IMG/VR virus record: IMGVR_UViG_3300005532_000244
Span: 1 to 64,000 of that record
Direction: 5' to 3' (one strand)
DNA length: 64,000 bases
Origin: a virus
The notes under the pieces were generated by a model that searched no databases, was not told where the DNA came from, and worked only from the letters and a program-made list of their open reading frames with translations. Shown here piece after piece: positions 58,178 to 64,000 of the stretch; the stretch's first letter is position 1; every line of letters starts with the position of its first letter. A program made the translations under genes and the position numbers.

Positions 58178-58666
58178 TCACCGACGCACCGCCTGAAGGT
58201 CGGCCGCGATGTCTGCTGGCACGTCCCAGAGCCCGAGTTGACCGCGGCAAGAGATTGGCTCGTCGAGCGGTACGAGCCGCGTTAGCTGGAACGCGAATCG
58301 GCCCGGCTCGTAGTTGCCGAACGCGAGCTCGTGCTCGCCGGCCTGGGCGCGGTAGCTGTAGCTCTCCCGCAGCAACCATGCTGCGTCGTCGCTCGTGAAC
58401 GTGTCGTAGAGCGAGCCGACGGCGACGATCGTTCCGCGCGTCTTGCGCAGCAGGAACTCGTAGTCGTACGGGGCGAGCACCGATGCGAACGGCTCTGACC
58501 AGCAGAGCTCGCGGAGTCCGCCTTCGCCGCCGACGGGGTCGAGGCTCTTCGCCGCGTGGATTGCGAGCGGGCCGCGGTAGGCCGTATTCCATGAACGTGT
58601 CTCGAATCGCTTCGCACCGATCGCGACGAGCAGCGCCCACGGCTGTGTCAGGGTCAGCGCCTTCAT
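58178..58666 (-). CDS. ASCH-domain protein
   Basis: Encodes 162 residues. ALTLTQPWALLVAIGAKRFE, TRSWNTAYRGPLAIHAAKSL and LGLWDVP match phage ASCH-domain proteins, a PUA-like fold proposed to bind RNA or modified nucleic acid. With three methyltransferases nearby, sensing or processing modified bases is an attractive but unproven role. Confidence 0.85.
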   Translation of the reverse strand: MKALTLTQPWALLVAIGAKRFETRSWNTAYRGPLAIHAAKSLDPVGGEGGLRELCWSEPFASVLAPYDYEFLLRKTRGTIVAVGSLYDTFTSDDAAWLLRESYSYRAQAGEHELAFGNYEPGRFAFQLTRLVPLDEPISCRGQLGLWDVPADIAADLQAVRR

Positions 58667-58776
58667 GCCGGTACTGGCTCCTCGTCCGGCGTCGGCTTCG
58701 GCTCTTCGACCGGCGTCTCGAAGGGATCCTCGAGCGGCTCAGCGACGAACGGCTCGCCCTCCTTACCGATGTCCAT
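58663..58776 (-). CDS. 37-residue acidic Pro-rich peptide
   Basis: MDIGKEGEPFVAEPLEDPFE followed by a Glu/Pro-rich end. ATG overlaps within the upstream gene's end and its stop overlaps the ASCH start (ATGA), so it links the two genes translationally. Disordered; unknown role. Confidence 0.45.
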   Translation of the reverse strand: MDIGKEGEPFVAEPLEDPFETPVEEPKPTPDEEPVPA

Positions 58777-58909
58777 GAGCGACCGCCTCCTCTCCGAGGT
58801 CGATGGGCTTGAGCGTGTTCGCGGGGATGCGGTCGCGCCAGAGCATCGGCAGCTGGGTTGGTTCGACGTCGCTGGCGCGGGTGACGTGAAGCGGCGTGAA
58901 CCGACTCAT
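58763..58909 (-). CDS. 48-residue small protein
   Basis: Starts MSRFTPLHVTRASDVEPTQL, ends EEAVAHGHR. ATG overlaps the stop of the DUF5131-type gene; its own end overlaps the next small gene by 14 bases. Not recognised. Confidence 0.5.
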   Translation of the reverse strand: MSRFTPLHVTRASDVEPTQLPMLWRDRIPANTLKPIDLGEEAVAHGHR

Positions 58910-59904
58910 GTCGGCACCGCCGTGCGCGGGAACTCGCGGATTCGCAGGTCGGCAGGCCACTCGTCGATGTCGCCGCCTTTGCGATCGTGCAGCTCGAGGC
59001 CGCTGTACGCGTCGGCGACGCCTGCGATGTAGGGATGGCGGATGATCGGCTTCGCGCCGAGCTGCTTCACGAAGATCGCGGGCCGGTCGCGGCCGTCGTA
59101 CGGGTCGCACGCGCCGCAGTGGTCGAGGAGCTCGCGCGCGTGCTCGAGGTGGAACGGCCGCGCGCTGGGCCCTGACTCGCCGCCGATGATGACCCAGTCG
59201 ATCCCCGTCAGGTCGAGCGGACGAGAGCGCGACTCCTTCGCGTGCCACCTCACGGTGGAAGGCGCAATGCCGAAGAGCTGCGCCGTCTCGCGCGCGGTCA
59301 GACCGTCGGCGAGGGCGCGCATGATCTTGGCTCGCTGCGGATGCAGGCGTATGTCTGGGAAGAGCGACCCGAGCAGCGGCTCGGCGCTGATGAACCTGAC
59401 CGCGGCCGGAATCTCGCGGAGGACGTCGGCGCGCCACGTGTACCGGGCGTTCTCGATCGAGACGCCCAGCCACACGTTCGGCAGCGGCTGCCCGTCGTGC
59501 GCGTAGTCGTTGATTTCGAAGCGGCCGGCGTAGTCGTAGAGCTCCGGCAGCAGTTCGGCGGCGCGCTGTGGCCGCTTCGTGAGGACTTGGAACTGACGAT
59601 CAGGGTGCAACCGCATCGAATCGAAGACGGCGGCGACGAACTCGTCGGGGACGTCTTCGTGGAAGAGGTCGCCGAGCGACGGCGTGAACACCTTTGGGCC
59701 GCGCGGCGGCTTGTCGAGCCGCTCCCAGTGCAGGGTGACCCCAGTCGTCGATGCGGCATCGACGGTGGCGAAGCGGCGGTGCTGCATGCGGAACGGCGGG
59801 GTTCGTTCGATGTAGCACCGTGCGCAGCCTGGGCTGACGCGTGTGCAGCCGGTGACGACGTTCCAGGTGCTGTCGGTCCACTGGATGCCGGTCGCGTCGC
59901 TCAC
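58906..59904 (-). CDS. DUF5131 (Gp37/Gp68)-type three-Cys protein with inserted HTH
   Basis: Encodes 332 residues. N-terminal IQWTDSTWNVVTGCTRVSPG with Cys20, Cys27 and Cys30 (CX6CX2C), then FTPSLGDLFHEDVPDEFVAA, VLTKRPQRAAELL, NVWLGVSIEN, FISAEPLLGSL and WVIIGGESGPSARPF define the phage Gp37/Gp68 family, suspected radical-SAM-like. Between EPLLGSL and WVIIGGE lies an extra ~40 residues (MRALADGLTARETAQLFGIA, PSTVRWHAK) that read as a LuxR-type helix-turn-helix. GTG start at 59904 with GGAGG eight bases upstream. Confidence 0.85.
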   Translation of the reverse strand: MSDATGIQWTDSTWNVVTGCTRVSPGCARCYIERTPPFRMQHRRFATVDAASTTGVTLHWERLDKPPRGPKVFTPSLGDLFHEDVPDEFVAAVFDSMRLHPDRQFQVLTKRPQRAAELLPELYDYAGRFEINDYAHDGQPLPNVWLGVSIENARYTWRADVLREIPAAVRFISAEPLLGSLFPDIRLHPQRAKIMRALADGLTARETAQLFGIAPSTVRWHAKESRSRPLDLTGIDWVIIGGESGPSARPFHLEHARELLDHCGACDPYDGRDRPAIFVKQLGAKPIIRHPYIAGVADAYSGLELHDRKGGDIDEWPADLRIREFPRTAVPT

Positions 59905-60071
59905 CGTTGTTTCCTCCATGCGCCGCAGCACCACCAGCGCGCCGGATTCGACAGCGGCGGCGCCTCGAGCGTCGAGTGGCCGCAGGTGAGCGTGACCGTT
60001 CGAAGCTCGGGTAGCGCGTCAGACCGGAGCTTCCGGCGCGCGTCCATCGTGCGGGGCACGTACACGGGCAT
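59901..60071 (-). CDS. 56-residue small protein with Cys/His motif
   Basis: MPVYVPRTMDARRKLRSDAL, then VTLTCGHSTLEAPP and ARWWCCGAWRKQR: a likely zinc knuckle (CGH plus CC). It overlaps both neighbours by a few bases. Too short for family assignment. Confidence 0.55.
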   Translation of the reverse strand: MPVYVPRTMDARRKLRSDALPELRTVTLTCGHSTLEAPPLSNPARWWCCGAWRKQR

Positions 60072-60286
60072 CACGCAGCCGCCTTGTAGAACCGGCCGTG
60101 CTTGGCGATCAGGTCGTGGCAGCGCGCGATGTCGTCGTCGTTCAAGGCGTCGGCGAACTCGCGGGCGCCGAGCTCGCTGGCGAAGACGCAGATCGTGTCG
60201 GGAAGCGTCTTCGGGTAGGGGCGGCCGGCGAGGGTGACGAGGAAGCCGAGCTCGTGCCGCTCGATCTGGGCGCGCGAGCTCGTCAT
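60071..60286 (-). CDS. 71-residue small protein
   Basis: MTSSRAQIERHELGFLVTLA then TLPDTICVFASELGAREFAD and a helical end. ATG at 60286 overlaps the stop of the large methyltransferase. Unknown function; possibly an accessory of the methylase. Confidence 0.55.
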   Translation of the reverse strand: MTSSRAQIERHELGFLVTLAGRPYPKTLPDTICVFASELGAREFADALNDDDIARCHDLIAKHGRFYKAAA

Positions 60287-62142
60287 GCCGCCTCGGCGAG
60301 CGGAGGGATCAGGGCGAGCGCGATCTGCGTAGCGACCGGCGAGGAGACCGCGTTTCCGATGAACTTCACGCGGGCCTCGTTCGAGAGATCGCGTACCCGG
60401 CCACGCTTGTCCTTCACCCGCGCGGTCATCAGGAACGGCCGCCCGTCGGCGTGAACGTGCATCTGCTGTGCGCGCAGCAGCTCGGGCCACTGCAGCATCC
60501 GGAAGTAGCAGTCGTCGACGTCGGCGTCGGTGAAGACGAGCGCTTCGCGGTCCTTCGAGGTGACCGTGCCCATCGGCTCAGCGGTGGGCCGCGCGACCCC
60601 GGTCGAGTAGTAGGGGACGAGCAGAGACTGCTTGTCGCGGCCGGTGATCGTGCCGGCGGCGTCGGCGAGGTCGCGGACGAAGCCGGGGACTCCGTTGTAG
60701 ACGAGCAGGCCGTGGTGGTAGCCCTCGCCGTAGACGGTGCGCGCGGGTTCGTCGACGGGACTGACGCTGCCGTTGTTCTGTAGCTCGACGAGGGCGAGCT
60801 CGCCGTGGCCGGCGATCGTTCGGAGCGGCTCGTCGAGGGTGTGCGCGTTTCGGCCGGGCCCGGGCTTCCCTTTCGTGCCGCGGTTGACCTGGACGAGCAT
60901 GTGTTGCGCGGGAGCTGTCGTGACTGTGGCTGCGGGTTCGTCGAGGCTTGCGCCGACCGCATGCATCCGGTTCGGGATCACGAGGCCCACCTCGCGGTCG
61001 GAGCCGATCACGGTCTGCATCGGCTCGTCGATCGAGCGGCCGTTGCCTTGCTGGCCGCCGTAGCGGAGCACGAGCGCGCGATGGTTCTCGGTAGTGACGG
61101 CGCCGAGCGGCTCGTCGGTGCCGAGCGGGTTGCGCGTCTGCCCGGTCTGGCCGCCGACGGGGACGACGAGGCTCATCTGCTGCGTGCAGTTCACGGTGCG
61201 CAGCGGGTCGTCGACACTCCACACGCGCACGCCGGGCCGCCGCTCGTAGAGGTGGCCGCCGACCTGGACAGCCATCGGCAGCGTGAAGTCGATCGCCGTC
61301 CGCGCGCCGGTGACCGCCGGCGCGACCGGCTGGAAACACGTCGGACAGGTGTAGAGGTACTGCGACCCGTAGCGGCCCCACTCGAACTTGCCGGGCAACG
61401 CGCGAACCGACGACTTCGACGCGGGCTTCCACGTCTGCACGCCGCGCACGACGGTCTCGCAGCGCGAGCACCAGGAGATCGGCCGGAAGTCGAGGTCGGG
61501 CTCGCGCAGGCCTTCGCGCCAGAAGACGACGTACATGCGGTCACGCGACTGCGGCGTCGGCAGCGCGAATTGCGAATTGAAGTGGACGATCCGGCTGCGG
61601 TAGCCGAGCCGCTCCATCGCTCGCCGCCATCTATCGAAGTGGGAGCCGCAGTTGCACTTGTCGCCGTGGCCGCGCCGGTCGCACCAGAGCATCGCCTCGA
61701 TGACGTTCTCGACGATGACAGCGTCGTAGCGGTGGTAGGCGGTGAACCGGACGACGTCGTTGAAGGTCGCGCGCGACCTGCGTGCGTCCTCGTCGTTGCC
61801 GCGCTTGCCGCGGCAGTAGGCGTGGTGTCCGCAGTCCGGCGAGGCCCAGAGAAGATCGGTGCGGCGGAACCGTGTCGGTGGGACGTCCTGAATGTCGTGG
61901 ACGTCGTGGTCGGCGTGCGGGAAGTTCCCGTTGTGGACTTCGACGGCGAGCGGGTTGTGGTTGAGCGCCTGCGTTACGACGATCAGGTGGCGGCCGCAGC
62001 CGGGGCAGCGGACGTTCTCGAGCCCGGTCGATGAGCCGCCGGCGCCGCAGAAGAAGTCGGTGGCGGTGAGGGTGCCGCCGCAGCAGACGGGGCAGGCTCC
62101 GTTCGCGCAAGGCGTCGTCGCAGCGTCGAGGGCGGCGCTCAT
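60283..62142 (-). CDS. Large C5-cytosine DNA methyltransferase, atypical
   Basis: Encodes 619 residues. Motif I DFFCGAGGSSTG (29-40) with an adjacent zinc-like CPGCG, motif IV WASPDCGHHA (Cys104, with SPDC instead of PPCQ), motif VI VIVENV (142-147), motif VIII TPQSRDRMYVVFWR (196-209) and motif X KFIGNAVSSPVATQIAL at the end. Between VIII and X about 250 residues contain seven units built on DEPxxTV, an unusual target-recognition region. Further CxxC pairs (CSRCE, CPTC) add zinc. Probably modifies phage DNA against restriction. Confidence 0.88.
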   Translation of the reverse strand: MSAALDAATTPCANGACPVCCGGTLTATDFFCGAGGSSTGLENVRCPGCGRHLIVVTQALNHNPLAVEVHNGNFPHADHDVHDIQDVPPTRFRRTDLLWASPDCGHHAYCRGKRGNDEDARRSRATFNDVVRFTAYHRYDAVIVENVIEAMLWCDRRGHGDKCNCGSHFDRWRRAMERLGYRSRIVHFNSQFALPTPQSRDRMYVVFWREGLREPDLDFRPISWCSRCETVVRGVQTWKPASKSSVRALPGKFEWGRYGSQYLYTCPTCFQPVAPAVTGARTAIDFTLPMAVQVGGHLYERRPGVRVWSVDDPLRTVNCTQQMSLVVPVGGQTGQTRNPLGTDEPLGAVTTENHRALVLRYGGQQGNGRSIDEPMQTVIGSDREVGLVIPNRMHAVGASLDEPAATVTTAPAQHMLVQVNRGTKGKPGPGRNAHTLDEPLRTIAGHGELALVELQNNGSVSPVDEPARTVYGEGYHHGLLVYNGVPGFVRDLADAAGTITGRDKQSLLVPYYSTGVARPTAEPMGTVTSKDREALVFTDADVDDCYFRMLQWPELLRAQQMHVHADGRPFLMTARVKDKRGRVRDLSNEARVKFIGNAVSSPVATQIALALIPPLAEAA

Positions 62143-62146
62143 GCGG

Positions 62147-62635
62147 TCACCGCAATCCGCACGCAGCCGACGTCTCCGGCCACTCGCGCCACGAGCCGCC
62201 GTCCTGCCGCACGATCAGATACGCGGCGAGGATCTGCACCACCGCCGGCTCCCCCGCGATCCCCGCGTTCGACGAGGCGTACGGCACCCGCTCCTGCGAC
62301 AGCGCGGCCGCCCGGTTCCAGGTGCCCAGCGTGAACTGCATTCCCCCGCCGTACGACGCGTTCACGTCCGTCCAGCCGCCCTCGCCGCTGCCACCAGCGA
62401 CCGAGTCTGGAACGTTCCAGGTACGTACGTACGCGCGGCCGTCGATCCAGTAGTCGGCGTGGCGGCGCTGCCGGCGTGTCGTCGCCGTCGCGTAGTGCCA
62501 CCCGGAGTGGACGCACAGCGCCTGCTCGACGAACGAGACGGGCAGCGTATGGCGTGGTTGCGCGAGCGCTGCCGGGGCTTGCAGATGTATGGCAAAAGCG
62601 GCCGCGAGGCTGCCGATGATCGGTCGCCTTGTCAT
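62147..62635 (-). CDS. Secreted transglycosylase/Rpf-like protein
   Basis: Encodes 162 residues. Signal peptide (IIGSLAAAFAIHLQAPAALA). The mature part has FVEQALCVHSGWHYATATT, WTDVNASYGGGMQFTLGTWN and a late Cys, the pattern of actinobacterial lysozyme-like or resuscitation-promoting domains, though the catalytic Glu is not obvious. ATG follows GGAGGGAA. An exported wall-active protein in the early region would suit wall remodelling or superinfection exclusion. Confidence 0.68.
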   Translation of the reverse strand: MTRRPIIGSLAAAFAIHLQAPAALAQPRHTLPVSFVEQALCVHSGWHYATATTRRQRRHADYWIDGRAYVRTWNVPDSVAGGSGEGGWTDVNASYGGGMQFTLGTWNRAAALSQERVPYASSNAGIAGEPAVVQILAAYLIVRQDGGSWREWPETSAACGLR

Positions 62636-62707
62636 TTCCCTCCAAGTCGCGGGACGGGGCCGCCGGCGGGAACACGGCGGGGGCGAGAGCCCACTGGGTG
62701 AAGAGGG

Positions 62708-63676
62708 TCATGCGGTCGCGACCTCCGACAGCAGCGAGAGCTGCGCGAGCCGCTTAGCGGCGATCGCACACGATTTCGCGCTGAGCTCGATCCCGATCGA
62801 GCGGCGGCCGAGGCGGCGCGCGGCGAGCGCGGTGGTACCCGCGCCGGCGAACGGGTCGAGGACGAGGCCCTCGGGCGGGCAGCCGGCGAGGATGCACCGC
62901 TCAGCGAGTTTGTCGGGCATCACGGCGGCGTGGTCGTCCTCGAACTGCGCGCAGTTCATCCGCCAGACGCTTCGAGCATTCCGCGTGTCGCGGACGGGAA
63001 CGTCGGCCTTCTCGTTGCGCTTCGCGAGGGTCGCTTTACCGACGACGTCCTTGCGCATCGTCTGCGCGCCCCACCGCTCCCAGGTGGCGGGCTCGGCGAT
63101 CGCGTCGGCGTCGTACCAGTAGCGCCGCGACTTCGCGAGCAGGAACACGTACTCGTGCGAGGTCGTCGGCCGGTCTTTCGCCGACTCCGGGAGCGTGTTC
63201 GTCTTGTCCCAGATGACGGTCTGGCGAAGCCACCAGCCGTCCGCACGCAAGGCGAGAGCGACCTCGAACGGGACCGCAAACAGATCCTTCGGCTTCACGC
63301 CCGGCTGGCGGCCGATCTTGTTCACGATCGGCGAGACGCGCTCCTGCCGCTCCGGTGTCGAGAGCGTCGAGCTCTTGCCGTGCCGAGGCCCTCGTTGCGC
63401 GGCGCAGTGGGTGTCGCCGATGTTCAGCCAGACGACGCCGTCGTCGCGGAGCACACGTCGCGCTTCCCTGAAGACCGCGACGAGCGCCGCGACGTACTCC
63501 TCGAGTGTGTCTTCGAGCCCGATCTGCCCTTCGACCTCGTAGTCGCGGAGGAGGTAGTAGGGCGGGCTCGTGACGATGCAGTTCGCGACCTGGTCGGGGA
63601 GCTCAGGCAGCACGTCTGAAGCCCCCCCCAGATAGAGGGTGAAGTCCGGGTCGGCGACGTACGGCTTCACGCCCAC
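62708..63676 (-). CDS. N4-cytosine/N6-adenine DNA methyltransferase
   Basis: Encodes 322 residues, beta-class order: motif IV TSPPYY (36-41) near the N-terminus, then EEYVAALVAVFREARRVLRD and GVVWLNIGD, and motif I DPFAGAGTTALAARRLG near the C-terminus, followed by SIGIELSAKSCAIAAKRL. Methylates an exocyclic amino group in DNA. No cognate nuclease adjoins it, so it is an orphan, the third DNA methyltransferase here. Its start overlaps the small gene at 63667. Confidence 0.92.
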   Translation of the reverse strand: MGVKPYVADPDFTLYLGGASDVLPELPDQVANCIVTSPPYYLLRDYEVEGQIGLEDTLEEYVAALVAVFREARRVLRDDGVVWLNIGDTHCAAQRGPRHGKSSTLSTPERQERVSPIVNKIGRQPGVKPKDLFAVPFEVALALRADGWWLRQTVIWDKTNTLPESAKDRPTTSHEYVFLLAKSRRYWYDADAIAEPATWERWGAQTMRKDVVGKATLAKRNEKADVPVRDTRNARSVWRMNCAQFEDDHAAVMPDKLAERCILAGCPPEGLVLDPFAGAGTTALAARRLGRRSIGIELSAKSCAIAAKRLAQLSLLSEVATA

Positions 63677-63846
63677 GCCAGCTCCCGGAGCTCGTCGTAC
63701 GCCGCCGTCACGCGATCCCAGACGTCGAGCATCTCGAGCCGGTCCGCCGCGTCGAGCAGGACGCTCGTGTGCAGCCCCCAGGGCGGCGGCACGAACGGCG
63801 AGCCGTCAGGGGTGACGATCACGCCGCTCGGCCATCTCTCGACCAT
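63667..63846 (-). CDS. 59-residue protein, first gene inside attR
   Basis: Encodes MVERWPSGVIVTPDGSPFVP then HTSVLLDAADRLEMLDVWDR. The ATG at 63846 is chosen because upstream in-frame codons run through attR and the tRNA-derived sequence, giving the ARLGSNQ artefact. Coupled to the methyltransferase. Unknown. Confidence 0.5.
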   Translation of the reverse strand: MVERWPSGVIVTPDGSPFVPPPWGLHTSVLLDAADRLEMLDVWDRVTAAYDELRELAWA

Positions 63847-63962
63847 CCGGTCGGCCTCGTGAGCGCCTGGCGTCAGGTCATCGCGGCTTTCCACGGGGAA
63901 ACGAACCCGCTGGAAATCGCCGGAAAGTGGACGAGAGTGGCGAGTAGCCGAGAGGGTGCGAA

Positions 63963-63987
63963 GCTGGTTCGATCCCAGCCGCGCCCA
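63963..63987 (+). repeat. attR: attR core
   Basis: Exact 25-bp copy of the tRNA-Val 3' end (T arm GGTTCGATCCC to the acceptor strand). No tRNA 5' half precedes it, so it is only the remnant left by integration. Host sequence resumes at 63988, of which 13 bases are visible. Confidence 0.93.
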
Positions 63988-64000
63988 CTCCAAAGCTCCT

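Larger units (their letters stand above)
550..63987. mobile_element. Complete siphovirus-type prophage integrated in tRNA-Val
   Basis: Bounded by an exact 25-bp direct repeat (550-574 and 63963-63987). The left copy is the 3' end of an intact tRNA-Val gene. Integrase and excisionase genes lie near the left end. Between the repeats are a lysogeny switch, recombination genes, terminase, portal, protease, capsid, tail, lysis and replication genes, so every module of a temperate siphovirus is present. No gene that I recognise is clearly broken, so the element could be functional; induction is not testable from sequence. Confidence 0.95.

Noticed and set aside
62139-62711. Alternative frame starting at 62711 and overlapping the transglycosylase-like gene
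   Set aside because: Its sequence becomes Arg-rich low complexity after ~30 residues, while the other frame has a signal peptide and domain pattern.
63847-63993. N-terminal extension of the last gene through attR (ARLGSNQ)
   Set aside because: Same tRNA-antisense artefact; the internal ATG at 63846 is more plausible.

Overview
The window is a complete prophage of about 63.4 kb in a high-GC genome, with a few hundred bases of host DNA to its left and 13 bases to its right. The host is most likely an actinomycete-type bacterium (high GC, strong G/C bias at third codon positions, very frequent GTG starts, tight ATGA/GTGA gene overlaps); a deep lineage such as Thermoleophilia is possible, but that is inference. 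The left host flank has a short secreted cupredoxin-like gene and a tRNA-Val(CAC). The 3' 25 bases of the tRNA (550-574) recur exactly at 63963-63987. These are attL and attR and delimit the element.

Layout. (1) 705-9619, minus strand: small C5 methyltransferase, tyrosine integrase and excisionase, small membrane and zinc-finger proteins, and a recombination module (RecT annealing protein, Cas4/RecB-like nuclease, two HNH proteins), ending at a Cro-like XRE protein. (2) 9612-9666: divergent switch, a concentric inverted repeat covering both start codons; the C-terminally extended XRE repressor reads right. (3) 10287-12180: probable lysogen-expressed genes (lipoprotein, two small proteins) and a second, minimal tyrosine recombinase. 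(4) 12433-15297: small rightward genes including three successive helix-turn-helix proteins, closed by a hairpin terminator. (5) 15392-53758: long rightward late operon: terS, terL, a 1222-residue portal-NUDIX-MuF fusion, about 10 kb of accessory or virion-type genes (two glycosyltransferase-like genes, an Arg-rich repeat protein, a secreted beta-helix protein, a reverse-strand SAM methyltransferase), XkdF-like protease/scaffold, major capsid, connector and tail-completion proteins, tail tube, gpG/gpGT with a CCCAAAA slippery site, tape measure, tail tip and fibre proteins, GH25 endolysin, holin-like membrane proteins and a phospholipase-D-fold protein. (6) 53799-63846, minus strand: replication initiator-like gene with an internal dyad that could be an origin, RusA resolvase, ASCH protein, DUF5131-type three-Cys protein with an inserted HTH, large C5 methyltransferase, secreted transglycosylase-like protein and an N4/N6 DNA methyltransferase.

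How it works together. The virion is siphoviral: a tail tube, G/GT frameshift and long tape measure are present, and no sheath was seen. When att sites recombine and the genome circularises, the two minus-strand blocks (9619 to 705 and 63846 to 53799) become one leftward early region running from the switch promoter across attP. Integration would therefore cut the replication and methylation genes off from their promoter. Recombination relies on RecT plus the Cas4-like nuclease with RusA for resolution; three DNA methyltransferases suggest dense protection of phage DNA.

All functional names come from reading motifs in translated sequence; no database search was possible. Many small genes are unrecognised and are described only by what is visible.
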